Part shown: positions 24,144-34,057 of the stretch, one piece after another
Position numbering within the stretch: the first letter of the stretch is position 1
Layout of the letters: each line of letters starts with the position of its first letter
From: Flavobacteriales bacterium
GTDB taxonomy: Bacteria; Bacteroidota; Bacteroidia; Flavobacteriales_F; PHOS-HE28
Reading direction: 5' to 3'
Assembly: GCA_016717305.1 (NCBI GenBank)
Contig: JADKFY010000016.1
Location: 1 to 64,000, forward strand
DNA: 64,000 nucleotides
Position numbers and translations under genes: made by a program
The notes under the pieces: model-generated
What the model saw: the letters and a program-made list of their open reading frames with translations, nothing else
What the model was told of the DNA's origin: nothing
The model's database searches: none

Positions 24144-26864
24144 ATGAGCATCCCAACCTATTCCGGCCTAGAACCCCTCCGCATTTTCAAGGAAAGCAAC
24201 TTCGTCAATATCGGCGAGCGCACGAACGTTACCGGCAGCGCGGCTTTCCGCAAGCTGATCAAAGCGGGCAACTACGACGAGGCCGTGACCGTGGCCCGGC
24301 AGCAGGTGGAGAACGGTGCCCAAGTGATCGACGTGAACATGGACGAGGGCTTGATCGATGGCGTACAGGCCATGACCAAATTGCTCAACCTCATAGCTGC
24401 TGAGCCGGACATCGCGCGTGTACCGGTGATGGTGGATTCCTCGAAGTTCAGCGTGATCGAAGCGGGCTTGAAATGCTTGCAGGGCAAAGGCATCGCCAAT
24501 AGCATCAGCCTGAAGGAAGGGGAGGAGGAATTCCTGCGCCAGGCCAAGATCGTCCGGCGCTTGGGTGCAGCGGTCGTGGTGATGTGCTTCGATGAGCAAG
24601 GGCAAGCGGACAACTATGAGCGACGGATCGATATCGCGCAACGCGTGTATGATCTGCTGACCACGAAAGCGGGTTTCCCACCGCACGACATCATCATCGA
24701 TCCGAACATCCTCACGGTGGCCACAGGCATGAGCGAACACGATCGCTACGCCATCGACTACATCAAAGCGGTGCGTTGGATCAAAGCGAATTTGCCGGGC
24801 GTGTTGGTGAGCGGTGGTGTCAGCAATGTCAGCTTCAGTTTCCGTGGGAACGAACCGGTTCGCGAGGCCATTCACACCGCATTCCTGTACCACGCCATCC
24901 AAGCGGGCATGGATATGGGCATCGTCAACGCGGGCCAGATCGGCGTCTACGACGACATCCCGAAAGACCTCTTGGAACATGTGGAGGATGTCCTCTTGGC
25001 ACGCAGGCCGGATGCCACTGAACGCATGGTCACCTTCGCCGAGCAATTCAAGGGAGCGCCCTCTGCGGAAGTGATCGCACAACAAGCCGCATGGCGCGAA
25101 GGAACCGTCGAGGAACGCTTGAAACATGCATTGGTACACGGGGTCACGGACTTCATCGAAGCGGACACCGAGGAATCACGCGTTGCTTTGGTGGATCCCG
25201 TGAAAGTGATCGAAGGTCCCTTGATGGCCGGTATGAACGTGGTGGGCGATCTGTTCGGATCCGGGAAAATGTTCCTTCCGCAAGTGGTGAAGAGCGCCCG
25301 CGTTATGAAACGTGCCGTGGCTTACTTGGAACCTTTCCTGCAAGCGAAAAAGGAACAAGACGCCTTGGCCCCAAAACCGGATGGTATCGTCATCGGTACC
25401 CGAAAGGAGGGTGCCAAGAAGGTGCTGCTCGCAACGGTGAAGGGTGATGTACATGACATCGGAAAGAACATCGTGGGCGTGATCCTGGCGTGTAACGGTT
25501 GGCAAGTGATCGATCTAGGAGTGATGGTGCAAAGCGCCACCATTCTCAAAACGGCGCGGGAAATGAAAGTGGATGTGATCGGACTCAGTGGTTTGATCAC
25601 GCCTTCATTGGATGAAATGGTCCATGTGGCGAAGGAGATGGAGCGTGAAGGCTTCCAAGTGCCCTTGCTGATCGGCGGGGCCACCACGAGCAGGGTGCAT
25701 ACCGCTGTGCGGATCGAACCGCACTACAGCAAACCAGTGGTCCACGTGATCGATGCAAGCCGATCGGTGCCCGCGGTAAGCAAGCTCTTCAGTGAGAACG
25801 AGCGGGACGGCTACGTAGCGGAGATCAAGGCCGAGTACGCGAAAGTGCGCACACATTACGAGAGCAGCCAACGTGCCAAGGAATACATTCCACTGTCCGA
25901 GGCACGCGAGAAGAAATTCGTGATAGACTGGAACGCGGAGCCACCCGTACCTGCAAAGAGCACTGGTGTATTCACGTTCCGCAATTTCCCGATCGCCGAT
26001 CTAGTACCCTACATCGATTGGACACCCTTCTTCATGGCCTGGGAATTGGCTGGTCGTTACCCTAAGATCCTTAGCGACGAAGTGGTAGGCGAGCAGGCCA
26101 CGCAACTGCACAATGATGCGCTCAAGATGCTGGACCGCATCATCAAGGAACAATGGCTCCAGGTACATGGCGTGGCCGCTATCTGGCACGCGAACACGGT
26201 GGACCACGATGACATCGAACTGTACACCGATGCCACACGATCCAAGGTTCTTGGACGCGTACATACAATGCGCCAGCAAAGCAAGAAAGCCCCGGGTGTC
26301 CCGTACATCGCGCTTGCCGATCTCATCGCACCAAAGGAAGTTGCGCCAGACCTCTTTGGCGGCTTTGCTGTTACGGCGGGGCATGGCGTTGATGAACGGG
26401 TGAAGAAGTTCGAGGAAAAGCAGGACGACTACAGCGCGATCCTCTTGAAAGCATTGGCCGATCGCCTTGCAGAAGCCTTCGCTGAAAAGTTGCATGAAAC
26501 TGTTCGGAAGGAGATCTGGGGCTACGCTCACCAAGAGACGTTGACGAACGAGGACTTGATAAAGGAAGCATACACCGGGATCCGTCCGGCACCGGGCTAT
26601 CCCGCGTGTCCGGACCACACTGAGAAGCCTTTGCTCTTCGATCTGTTGGATGCCGAACGACACACTGGGATAAAGCTCACCGAAGGCTTGGCCATGTGGC
26701 CAACTGCGGCGGTAAGCGGCTTCTACTTCGCCCATCCGAAAAGCAAGTACTTCGGGGTTGGGAAAGTAGCTCAGGACCAGATCGTTGATATGGCACGACG
26801 CAAGGGCAAGGAGACCCAGTGGATGGAACGCTGGCTGGGCAGTAACCTCGCCTACGAACCTTAG
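24144..26864 (+). CDS. metH: Methionine synthase, folate/B12/activation half (split MetH)
   Basis: 906 residues. Domain order: pterin-binding barrel (IGERTNVTGSAAFRKLI at about 18; residues 1-280), helical cap (about 290-400), B12-binding Rossmann domain with the base-off motif DVHDIG (from residue 434) and GLSGLITPSLDEM, and the SAM-dependent reactivation domain from about residue 600 (TGVFTFRNFPIADLVPYIDW; YPACPDHTEKPLLFDLL; GFYFAHPKSKYFGVGKVAQD). All are complete. It uses methyl-cobalamin made from methyltetrahydrofolate, with reactivation by SAM and reduction. The ATG at 24144 fits a near-consensus -7 element (TGCATTTG, 24130), so the gene may also have its own promoter, independent of the riboswitch. 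Confidence 0.95.
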   Translation: MSIPTYSGLEPLRIFKESNFVNIGERTNVTGSAAFRKLIKAGNYDEAVTVARQQVENGAQVIDVNMDEGLIDGVQAMTKLLNLIAAEPDIARVPVMVDSSKFSVIEAGLKCLQGKGIANSISLKEGEEEFLRQAKIVRRLGAAVVVMCFDEQGQADNYERRIDIAQRVYDLLTTKAGFPPHDIIIDPNILTVATGMSEHDRYAIDYIKAVRWIKANLPGVLVSGGVSNVSFSFRGNEPVREAIHTAFLYHAIQAGMDMGIVNAGQIGVYDDIPKDLLEHVEDVLLARRPDATERMVTFAEQFKGAPSAEVIAQQAAWREGTVEERLKHALVHGVTDFIEADTEESRVALVDPVKVIEGPLMAGMNVVGDLFGSGKMFLPQVVKSARVMKRAVAYLEPFLQAKKEQDALAPKPDGIVIGTRKEGAKKVLLATVKGDVHDIGKNIVGVILACNGWQVIDLGVMVQSATILKTAREMKVDVIGLSGLITPSLDEMVHVAKEMEREGFQVPLLIGGATTSRVHTAVRIEPHYSKPVVHVIDASRSVPAVSKLFSENERDGYVAEIKAEYAKVRTHYESSQRAKEYIPLSEAREKKFVIDWNAEPPVPAKSTGVFTFRNFPIADLVPYIDWTPFFMAWELAGRYPKILSDEVVGEQATQLHNDALKMLDRIIKEQWLQVHGVAAIWHANTVDHDDIELYTDATRSKVLGRVHTMRQQSKKAPGVPYIALADLIAPKEVAPDLFGGFAVTAGHGVDERVKKFEEKQDDYSAILLKALADRLAEAFAEKLHETVRKEIWGYAHQETLTNEDLIKEAYTGIRPAPGYPACPDHTEKPLLFDLLDAERHTGIKLTEGLAMWPTAAVSGFYFAHPKSKYFGVGKVAQDQIVDMARRKGKETQWMERWLGSNLAYEP

Positions 26865-26893
26865 GCGGACATTCTTCGTAGGAAAGGGCCGAA

Positions 26894-28177
26894 ATGCTTC
26901 GACCTCTTCTCTCCCTTTTCGTCGTGCTCTTCGTTTTCACAGCCTGCGCGCAGGATGTGGTGCAATACACCCAAGCAAATGGGGATTGTACTGGAGCCAT
27001 CTTCATCCGTGATCCCATCCACGTGGTGGACCAAACGGTCCGTGGATTTGGGAACGTGTTGGAGATAAAGGAGAATCCTTCCGAAGATAAGCAGTGGTTC
27101 GAGCGGGAACACCACACCACGTGGTACAAATTCAGGGTGCCGGTGGCCTGTGAACTCACGTTGGATATTATTCCAAAGGACATTCGGGATGATTTCGATT
27201 TCCTCATATTTGAAGGGGCCATACCCGGCATTTGTGACAAGGTTGCGAGCAGACAGGTAACGCCGCTTCGGTCGAACATTTCACGCAATGATCCGTCCGT
27301 TGGTTCGCGCTGCGGGTTGAGCACCGAAGCGCCTGATCCTTATGTAAGATCGGGTGTAGGCTCCAGTTATAGCAGTGCCCTACAGACCGAGGCGGGGCAG
27401 TTGTTCTATCTGGTGATCGATGCACAGGATAAGCCCAATGCGGGATACACCATCCATTTCCACTACGACCCGGTCCCACCACCGGCCCCGGTTGAAGAGA
27501 TCAAGGAGAAGGAGCAACAGCACGTGGTGATCAACATAACCGATAAGAGCAGCGGCCTACCGATCGATGCCATGCGGACGGTTGAGGGCCTACAGTTCGA
27601 TAAGGTCACGGAATTCAAAGGAGCAAGCAGCTATTCATTTGAGATGGAATTCTTCCGCACGTTGAAGATCGGCTGTACACGTAAAGGGTACATGTTCTCG
27701 ACCACGGTGGTCAAGGGGACCGTTGAACCGGAGATCTACGCCTATATAACCTTGGCCCCTATTAGTGCAGGTGAAAAGGTGGTCTTGGACGACATCCGAT
27801 TCGTGGGCAATGAGAACAAGGTCATGCGTCAGTCAGAAGGAGCGCTTTTGCTGCTGTTGCGTTTCATGCAGGAGAACCCAGAGGTCGCCATTGAGATCCA
27901 AGGCCATGTGAACGGTCCAACATTCAAGAACAAGAAGGAGTTCATCGAGCTCAGTACGGACCGGGCCAGGACCGTTTACGATTTCCTATTGGTGAACGAT
28001 GTTGAGCCGGAGAGGATCGCCTACAAAGGATTCGGGAACTCTGAAATGCTCTACCCGGAACCCCGCAATCAGCAACAAAGCGAGGCCAACCGCCGGGTCG
28101 AGGTCCAAGTGCTCGGCACCGGGTCCGGCAATTCGGTCGGCGATCCCCGATTGAGTGCTGCGCCACAGGGCAGGTAG
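26894..28177 (+). CDS. OmpA-family envelope protein
   Basis: 427 residues. The N-terminus (MLRPLLSLFVVLFVFTACAQ) is a signal peptide with a possible lipobox Cys (FTAC). Residues 25-200 resemble a prepeptidase-like beta domain (TTWYKFRVPVACELTLDIIP; FDFLIFEG). A segment from about 215 resembles a carboxypeptidase-regulatory-like strand set. The C-terminal 120 residues are an OmpA peptidoglycan-binding domain: LLLLLRFMQENPEVAIEIQGHV, LSTDRARTVYDFLLVNDV, RIAYKGFGNSE and EANRRVEVQVLG, although the usual TD motif around the second ligand is altered. It probably links the outer membrane to the cell wall. Confidence 0.85.
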   Translation: MLRPLLSLFVVLFVFTACAQDVVQYTQANGDCTGAIFIRDPIHVVDQTVRGFGNVLEIKENPSEDKQWFEREHHTTWYKFRVPVACELTLDIIPKDIRDDFDFLIFEGAIPGICDKVASRQVTPLRSNISRNDPSVGSRCGLSTEAPDPYVRSGVGSSYSSALQTEAGQLFYLVIDAQDKPNAGYTIHFHYDPVPPPAPVEEIKEKEQQHVVINITDKSSGLPIDAMRTVEGLQFDKVTEFKGASSYSFEMEFFRTLKIGCTRKGYMFSTTVVKGTVEPEIYAYITLAPISAGEKVVLDDIRFVGNENKVMRQSEGALLLLLRFMQENPEVAIEIQGHVNGPTFKNKKEFIELSTDRARTVYDFLLVNDVEPERIAYKGFGNSEMLYPEPRNQQQSEANRRVEVQVLGTGSGNSVGDPRLSAAPQGR

Positions 28178-28268
28178 GTGAACCAACATCAGGTTCCACA
28201 AGCCAAGACCACCCGGCACCTTTTTCCACCGTTCGTCATAAGCAAAGGGCACATTTCCCTTGCCCCGG

Positions 28269-28276
28269 TACATTTG
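28269..28276 (+). promoter_or_regulatory. -7 promoter element TACATTTG of the TolC-family gene
   Basis: Exact TAnnTTTG match. It lies upstream of two in-frame ATGs (28287 and 28314); the second gives a normal leader length. Confidence 0.6.
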
Positions 28277-28313
28277 TTGGTTCCCGATGATACTTCGGAA
28301 ATCCAACAAGAGC

Positions 28314-29732
28314 ATGTCCCGTTCGATCCTCCTTCTGCTTACCGTGCTGGTCACCGGTACACAAGCGCAAACTCCATTGACATTAGCACAATGCTTAGCA
28401 CGAGCCGAGGAGAAGAACATCGCTGTGTTGAACGCTGGACTTGATGCTGACTTGACCGACAAGAACTTGGACCGTACTTATTGGGACCTGGCTCCAAATC
28501 TGAACGCAGGGGCCACCCACGGATACAATTACGGAAGGGTGATCGATCGTTTCACCAACACGTTCGCCACGGATCGTGTGCGTACCAATAACTTTTACTT
28601 GAGCAGCCAGTTGGACATCTTCCGTGGGCTCAGTAGGCTGAACAGCATCAAGCAAGCAGGGTTCGATTCGGAAGCTGCCAAAGCGGGCATGGAAGCCGCG
28701 AAGAATGATGTGCGCTTCAACGTGGTGCAAGCGTTCTTGGACGTTCTGGGCTTGCGAGAACGGATCGACGCCGCGGAGAACCAAGCGGAGAATACCCGCC
28801 AGCAGATCATCCGCACGAATGCGTTGGTTGAAGGTGGTCGCGTTGCGCGTGCCGAATTACTTTCGTTGGAAGCGCAATTGGCGCAAGAGGAATACACGGT
28901 TACGGACTTTCGGAACCAGCACGATCAGCGCATGTTCGCGTTGGGCCGGGCGTTGCAAATGGATGCCGAGGAGATCGAGCGATTCGACATTACCGGCCCC
29001 GCATTGGACGCCACGGATGTGATCGCCCCGACCGCTACCGTGGACGAGGTATTGACCAATGTGCTGGCCAACAACCCTGCCTTTGCGCAGTCCGGGTTGC
29101 AAGTACAGAGTGCGGAACGGTCGATCGCGATAGCGCGGGCAGGTGCCTTGCCGACCTTGGCACTCAGTGGTTCGGTGGGTACAGGATACAGCGGGCGCGA
29201 TGTACAACAAGTGGGCGACCCGGTGGTGGGTGACCCCGTACCGTTCGGTGCAACGGCCGGCGGCGAAACGGTCTTCGTTCCGGACATCCGCTACCAGACC
29301 GAATTGACACCCTTCAACAAACAATTGGACCAGAACCTGAACCAGTCGATCGCCTTCCAGTTGAACATTCCCTTGTTCAACAACATGCAGAACAAATATG
29401 CCATCGACCGGGCAAGGGTACAGCACGAAAAGTCCAAGAACAGCCAGTTGAATTTGCGCAATGAACTTCAGCAGAACGTATTGAACGCATTGGTCCAACA
29501 ACGATCAGCGCACCGTCAGTACATAGCGGCATCCAAGTCCGTTGATGCGAGCACCTTGGCGTTGGAATATGCTCAGGAACGTTTTTCGCAAGGAGTGATC
29601 ACTTCCATTGAAATGAACACGGCGAAGAACAACGTGAACCGGTCCACGGCAGATCTGATAAATGCGAAGTACCAATACGTAATGGCCAGCAAGTACTTGG
29701 ACATTCTGCAAGGGATGCCCGTTTCATTGTAG
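28314..29732 (+). CDS. TolC-family outer membrane efflux protein
   Basis: 472 residues from ATG 28314 (signal peptide MSRSILLLLTVLVTGTQAQ). Typical TolC repeats are seen: LTLAQCLARAEEKNIAVLNA at the N-terminus and long coiled-coil helices with LNSIKQAGFDSEAAKAGMEA and, in the second half, FNKQLDQNLNQSIAFQLNIP followed by ALEYAQERFSQGVITSIEMN. TolC forms a trimeric channel through the outer membrane and the periplasm for RND, MFS or ABC pumps. No membrane-fusion protein or pump gene is adjacent, so the partner is elsewhere. The tsaB gene follows 12 bases downstream. Confidence 0.93.
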   Translation: MSRSILLLLTVLVTGTQAQTPLTLAQCLARAEEKNIAVLNAGLDADLTDKNLDRTYWDLAPNLNAGATHGYNYGRVIDRFTNTFATDRVRTNNFYLSSQLDIFRGLSRLNSIKQAGFDSEAAKAGMEAAKNDVRFNVVQAFLDVLGLRERIDAAENQAENTRQQIIRTNALVEGGRVARAELLSLEAQLAQEEYTVTDFRNQHDQRMFALGRALQMDAEEIERFDITGPALDATDVIAPTATVDEVLTNVLANNPAFAQSGLQVQSAERSIAIARAGALPTLALSGSVGTGYSGRDVQQVGDPVVGDPVPFGATAGGETVFVPDIRYQTELTPFNKQLDQNLNQSIAFQLNIPLFNNMQNKYAIDRARVQHEKSKNSQLNLRNELQQNVLNALVQQRSAHRQYIAASKSVDASTLALEYAQERFSQGVITSIEMNTAKNNVNRSTADLINAKYQYVMASKYLDILQGMPVSL

Positions 29733-29744
29733 GTTCGGGGTCTC

Positions 29745-30446
29745 GTGTCGTTGATCCTTTCCATAGAGACCGCCACCAAATTGTGCAGCGTGGCCTTGGC
29801 GCGCGATGGAGTCGTTGTGGCGCTTCGCGAAGAAGAGAGCGAGCAGAACATCCATGCTGAGAAGTTGAACGTGTTCATTGCCCAAGTAATGGCCGAAGCG
29901 GAATGCGACCTGCGAAAGCTGGATGCTGTCGCCGTCGGAATTGGCCCTGGTTCCTACACGGGATCGCGGATCGGTTTGTCCGCTGCAAAAGGGTTGTGCT
30001 TTGCATTGGATCGGCCCATCATCGGCATCAGCACATTACGCACCTTGTGTGAGCGAGCAAAGGCAATGGGAGCTGTTCCATTTGAGAGTACGGACACCTT
30101 CAACCCCATGGTGGATGCGCGCCGCATGGAAGTCTTCACACAGTCGTGCAATGCGGATGGAATGCCACTGGAGGAAATGGCCCCGTTGATCTTGGATGAG
30201 GCATGGGCGGGGCAGGAAGGAGTGAAGCGCTTCGTTTTCGGCGATGGTGCGGACAAGGCCACCGCGCTTTGGAAAGACCAGCCGACCATTGTACAGATCC
30301 CAGGCGTAAGACCCAGTGCAGGGGCCATGGCACGCGAGGCGGAGAGACGCTTCACGACGAGAACATTCGACAATCTCGCATACTTAGTACCCGCTTATGG
30401 CAAGGCTGCGAATGTTACGCAAAGCAAGAAATTGCGAAATAACTGA
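29745..30446 (+). CDS. tsaB: tRNA threonylcarbamoyladenosine biosynthesis protein TsaB
   Basis: 233 residues from a GTG start. The ASKHA fold of TsaB is clear: LSIETATKLCSVALARDG, the IHAEKLNVFIAQVMAEA helix and the hallmark VGIGPGSYTGSRIGLSAAKGL. TsaB is the scaffold that activates TsaD in making t6A37 of ANN-decoding tRNAs. Length matches the family. It follows the TolC gene closely, though they have no functional link. Confidence 0.93.
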   Translation: MSLILSIETATKLCSVALARDGVVVALREEESEQNIHAEKLNVFIAQVMAEAECDLRKLDAVAVGIGPGSYTGSRIGLSAAKGLCFALDRPIIGISTLRTLCERAKAMGAVPFESTDTFNPMVDARRMEVFTQSCNADGMPLEEMAPLILDEAWAGQEGVKRFVFGDGADKATALWKDQPTIVQIPGVRPSAGAMAREAERRFTTRTFDNLAYLVPAYGKAANVTQSKKLRNN

Positions 30447-30456
30447 ACTGTAGTTC

Positions 30457-30999
30457 TCACCACCCCGCCAGTATCGCCAACAGCGCGATCATCGGAACAT
30501 CCCCTTCAATATGGAAGAGCGCGTCGGTCTTGTTGCCGAATGGACCTTCCGCCAGAAAAACGGTATTCCCATCGATCACGAAGGCACCATCGGTCTTGTT
30601 GCAGAAGGGGCCATCACCGCGGAAGACCTTGTTCTTCTCAAGGATCAGCACGCAAGGTCCTTTCGTGCAGAAGGATCCGCTGCACCGGAACAGCTTATCC
30701 CCGTCGGCGACGTATGCACCCATGCCCTTTCCTCCGTTGGCACTGGAACTGTGGAACACCTCCTCTTCATTGAACACGAACAGGCAAGGCCCTTTGCTCC
30801 CGAAGGCACCACAACCTTGATAGATCCTATCCCCTTCAACAATGTAGGCGGCATCGCCCGTGGTACCGAAAGTGCCATAGGCGAATTTTACGATCGCTGT
30901 TTGCGCTGAAGCATGCATGGCAACGGCGCAGAAGAAGGCCAGCAAAACGGCACGTGTTCCGTGTGAACAGAACATGTTATTGTACGCCGCTTTGGTCAT
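30457..30999 (-). CDS. Small secreted protein of six tandem Gly/Cys-rich repeats
   Basis: 180 residues. After a signal peptide (ending MHASAQ; the start may be ATG 30999 or 30975) come about six copies of a 21-24 residue unit of the type G-x-F-x-x-K-x-x-x-x-F-V-I-x-G-N-x-V-F. Examples are GAFGSKGPCLFVFNEEEVFH, GSFCTKGPCVLILEKNKVFR and GPFCNKTDGAFVIDGNTVFL. The C-terminus is hydrophobic (VPMIALLAILAGW). Such short periodic strands suggest a solenoid or small propeller; a function is not known to me. It converges with tsaB, with 10 bases between the stops. Confidence 0.75.
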   Translation of the reverse strand: MTKAAYNNMFCSHGTRAVLLAFFCAVAMHASAQTAIVKFAYGTFGTTGDAAYIVEGDRIYQGCGAFGSKGPCLFVFNEEEVFHSSSANGGKGMGAYVADGDKLFRCSGSFCTKGPCVLILEKNKVFRGDGPFCNKTDGAFVIDGNTVFLAEGPFGNKTDALFHIEGDVPMIALLAILAGW

Positions 31000-31021
31000 G
31001 CTGTTCCAAGCAACTTCTTGC

Positions 31022-31924
31022 TCAATTCCGTTCGGTTGTAAAGCGCACCACGCGGATCACCCCTGTTTCCATATCCTTGGTCAAGCGTGCCTTTAATGTC
31101 ATCGTGTGCGCATCATAGAGATACTCCTCGCGCTCTTGTTGGCGGTCATCATGCCAATACGTGCCTTCCATCACGTTGCCCGCTGTGTCGTAGTTCCACG
31201 TCCGTTTTGTGGTGCGTTGCTTCTCCAGATCGGGTTGTTCAAGACGCTCGGCCAAACGCCCTTTTTCGTCGTAGTTGAAGGTGATCCGTGAACGACGATT
31301 ACTGATCAGGTAACGATCCTCGATACTGCGCAAGTAACCGTTGTGGTCCTTGGTGAACAACTGTTCGCGGAAGGGCAATCCGTGGTTGTTGGTGTACAGT
31401 TTGCGTTCAGTGGTATCGTTCACCGTTTCGTATCGGAAATGCTCGTCACTGATCTCGGTTATCGCTCCCGGGATCAGGTTGTAACGATCGGTGCCCAGGT
31501 TCTCCACGCGGGTATAGGTCTCGCGCACCACACGGTCCTTTTCATCCCGTTCCAAGGCGTAGGCGAAGTGCCCGCTCAGGTCGTTGCGCAACCTGCTTTT
31601 CACCAGTCCTCCGGTATCGAAGGTGTAAGTTGTACTTGCCGTATCGCGGCCGCTGCCGGGTTGCCCGAAGGAGTGGTTGCTGTACACGGTCTCACCATTC
31701 GTATTGAAGCGGTAGATGTGCTTTTCGCGCTCCTCCCGCATAGGTTGGTTGTCACGTTTCACCAAGCGCTGTCCAATGATCGCGGTAATGCGATTCCGGG
31801 CGATGAACTTTGGATCGAAGTGCAGCTCATTCTGATCGGTGGCATCCGCAAGGATCAACACGGCTTGAGCGCGCAGGGTGTCGCACACGATGAGTAGGAA
31901 GAAGAACAGGGCGTATCGGGTCAT
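31022..31924 (-). CDS. Secreted YD-repeat-like protein of unknown function
   Basis: 300 residues with a signal peptide (MTRYALFFFLLIVCDTLRAQ). The body has irregular RHS/YD-like units: HIYRFNTNGETVYSNHSFG, TYTFDTGGLVKSRLR, ITFNYDEKGRLAERLEQ and TWNYDTAGNVMEGTYW. These are the two-strand units of large RHS proteins, but the protein is short and has no toxin or core domain. Similar secreted proteins are frequent in Bacteroidota and uncharacterised. Its ATG overlaps the stop of the upstream DUF255 gene (ATGA), so the two are coupled. Confidence 0.7.
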   Translation of the reverse strand: MTRYALFFFLLIVCDTLRAQAVLILADATDQNELHFDPKFIARNRITAIIGQRLVKRDNQPMREEREKHIYRFNTNGETVYSNHSFGQPGSGRDTASTTYTFDTGGLVKSRLRNDLSGHFAYALERDEKDRVVRETYTRVENLGTDRYNLIPGAITEISDEHFRYETVNDTTERKLYTNNHGLPFREQLFTKDHNGYLRSIEDRYLISNRRSRITFNYDEKGRLAERLEQPDLEKQRTTKRTWNYDTAGNVMEGTYWHDDRQQEREEYLYDAHTMTLKARLTKDMETGVIRVVRFTTERN

Positions 31925-34050
31925 GGGATCTCTTTCAAAGCGGCTTCAACGGTGATCACAGGCAATTTGCATGACTTCTCCACACATACAAAGATCGTGC
32001 TACCGGCCAACACCTTGTCCTTCAATAACGGGATCTCGCTGGGTTTGGTGCTGCCCATGAACTGTGCATTCGGCAAATAGTGTGGTGCAAAACCGGCGCG
32101 TAACAGCAGAGCGTTGGGTCCGGTTATGGCGATCTCCGGCCAAGGGAACACATGCGCCAACAAGAGCTGCGCCCAATTGCTGTGACCGCTGGGGTACGCC
32201 GCCATGCGCTGGGTCATGGTGTGCAGCAGGTTCTTGCTGATGGTGATATAACGCTCATCGTCGAAGAGCTGGCCCAGATGGAAAAGCCCCTTCGCCATGC
32301 TGCTGTTCGAAGCAGGGATCACATTGTCATGTAGTTCACTTGGGCGCGCGATCAATGCAGGGTCCAGGTCACTGGTGAAGTGGAAGGTGCCCGTGGTGGG
32401 GTCCAAGAAATGCCGGATCGCATGTTCAGCAAGTGCATGGGCCTCGTTCAACCAACGTTCTTCAAAGGTGACACTGTACAACGCGATCAACGCTTCAATG
32501 GTGAAGCAATAATCCTCCAAGTATCCGTTGATGCTCGCTTTACCGTCCTTGTACAAATGCCAAAGCCCGCCGTTGTTGCGGTGGCACTTGGTGAGCAACA
32601 GGTCCATGGTCCCGGTGGCGCGATCGATCCATTCCTTCTTTCCAAACACCTCGTAGGCATCGCAATAGCCTTTCACCATCAAGGCGTTCCAGGAGGTCAA
32701 CGATTTATCGTCCAACCCGGGCCGGGCGCGTTTGGCGCGTGCAGCCAGCAGCTTGGTATTGATCGTCCCTACACGTTGGTGCAGCTCCTCCAACGAGATC
32801 CCGAACTTCTTGGCGAACGCATCGTCCTGTTCTTGGCGCAACAGGATGTAGCGATCATGCTCCCAACGGCCAGCGGCATCCACGTTGTAGTAGGCGGCTG
32901 CAAGGTCATAGTCGAATGCAAGCACCTGCTGCAGTTCATCCTTCTCCCACACATAGAACAAGCCTTCTTCACCTTCGCTGTCGGCATCCAGTGCGCTGTA
33001 GAACGCTCCTTCCGGAGAAGTCATTTCTCGTTCTATGAAGGCTAGTGTTTGCTCCACAGTGGCCTTGTACAGCGGATCGCCGAACGCTTGGTAGGCGCGG
33101 CTGTAGAGCGAAACAAGCTGTGCATTGTCGTACAGCATCTTCTCGAAGTGCGGGGCCTTCCAAAGGACATCCGTGCTGTACCGCGAGAAACCGCCGCCCA
33201 CTTGATCGTTGATCCCACCCAATGCCATTTTGTCAAGGGTTAAGGCCACATGTCGTTTCAACACATCATCATCGGTGAGCCATGCATACCGCAACAGGAA
33301 CTCGTAGTTGTTGGGCATCGGGAATTTCGGCGCCCGGTCGGGACCACCGTGGACGTTGTCGAAATTGGGCATCCAAGCATCCACCATGCGACGCAGGTCC
33401 TTTCGGTCGAATTCCGCAGGGGTCTCCGGTACCTGAACCACACTTTGTTCGGCCACACCTTGTTGCAAGCGGTTGGCATATTCCTCCACCTTCTTAGGGT
33501 CGTTGGTCCACGTACCATGCAATTCCATTAGCACTTTCTCCCATTGATCAGGTGGGAAGTACGTGCCACCGTAGACCGGTTTGCCATCGGCCAAGGCGAA
33601 ACAGTTCAGCGGCCAGCCTCCGCGACCAGTCATCAATTGCACGGCAGCCATGTAAACTTGGTCCACATCGGGCCGTTCTTCGCGATCCACTTTGATGCAC
33701 ACGAAACGCTCGTTCATCACCTTGGCGACGCTGTCGTTCTCGAAACTTTCGCGCTCCATCACATGGCACCAATGGCAGCTGCTGTAGCCAATGCTGATCA
33801 GCAACAACTTGTTCTCTTCCCGCGCCTTGGTGAAGGCTTCTTCACCCCACGGGTACCAGTCCACGGGATTGTGCGCGTGCTGCAACAAGTAGGGGCTGCT
33901 CTCGTGGATCAGGCGATTGGTATGCGTGTGCATGGTATCTTGGATCGCCGTTGAAGGGTTCTCTGCTATTTGTTTGGTGCCGTGTTGTTCGCATCCGACC
34001 GCCAGTGCCAGCCACAACAGGACCGGAACCGGAGCATAGGAGGTCAACAT
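31921..34050 (-). CDS. DUF255 thioredoxin-domain lipoprotein (SPATA20/YyaL-like)
   Basis: 709 residues. Signal peptide with lipobox (LALAVGC), so membrane anchored. The N-terminal thioredoxin-like DUF255 domain carries SSCHWCHVMERESF with a CxxC and the pattern NPVDWYPWGEEAF; it is followed by the six-hairpin-type toroid (GGWPLNCFALADGKPVYGGT; GGFSRYSTDVLWKAPHFEKM; DADSEGEEGLFYVW). Members are widespread from bacteria to man and of unknown function; the helical half resembles mannose/GlcNAc epimerases. It is complete. Transcription is divergent from the gene at 34148, and it appears to form a two-gene operon with the YD-like gene. Confidence 0.9.
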   Translation of the reverse strand: MLTSYAPVPVLLWLALAVGCEQHGTKQIAENPSTAIQDTMHTHTNRLIHESSPYLLQHAHNPVDWYPWGEEAFTKAREENKLLLISIGYSSCHWCHVMERESFENDSVAKVMNERFVCIKVDREERPDVDQVYMAAVQLMTGRGGWPLNCFALADGKPVYGGTYFPPDQWEKVLMELHGTWTNDPKKVEEYANRLQQGVAEQSVVQVPETPAEFDRKDLRRMVDAWMPNFDNVHGGPDRAPKFPMPNNYEFLLRYAWLTDDDVLKRHVALTLDKMALGGINDQVGGGFSRYSTDVLWKAPHFEKMLYDNAQLVSLYSRAYQAFGDPLYKATVEQTLAFIEREMTSPEGAFYSALDADSEGEEGLFYVWEKDELQQVLAFDYDLAAAYYNVDAAGRWEHDRYILLRQEQDDAFAKKFGISLEELHQRVGTINTKLLAARAKRARPGLDDKSLTSWNALMVKGYCDAYEVFGKKEWIDRATGTMDLLLTKCHRNNGGLWHLYKDGKASINGYLEDYCFTIEALIALYSVTFEERWLNEAHALAEHAIRHFLDPTTGTFHFTSDLDPALIARPSELHDNVIPASNSSMAKGLFHLGQLFDDERYITISKNLLHTMTQRMAAYPSGHSNWAQLLLAHVFPWPEIAITGPNALLLRAGFAPHYLPNAQFMGSTKPSEIPLLKDKVLAGSTIFVCVEKSCKLPVITVEAALKEIP

Positions 34051-34057
34051 GGGTACA

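Noticed and set aside
26001..26735. Minus-strand frame of 244 codons inside metH
   Set aside because: Shadow of the complete MetH activation domain.
32380..33045. Plus-strand open frame of 221 codons opposite the DUF255 gene
   Set aside because: Antisense shadow of a well-conserved gene.
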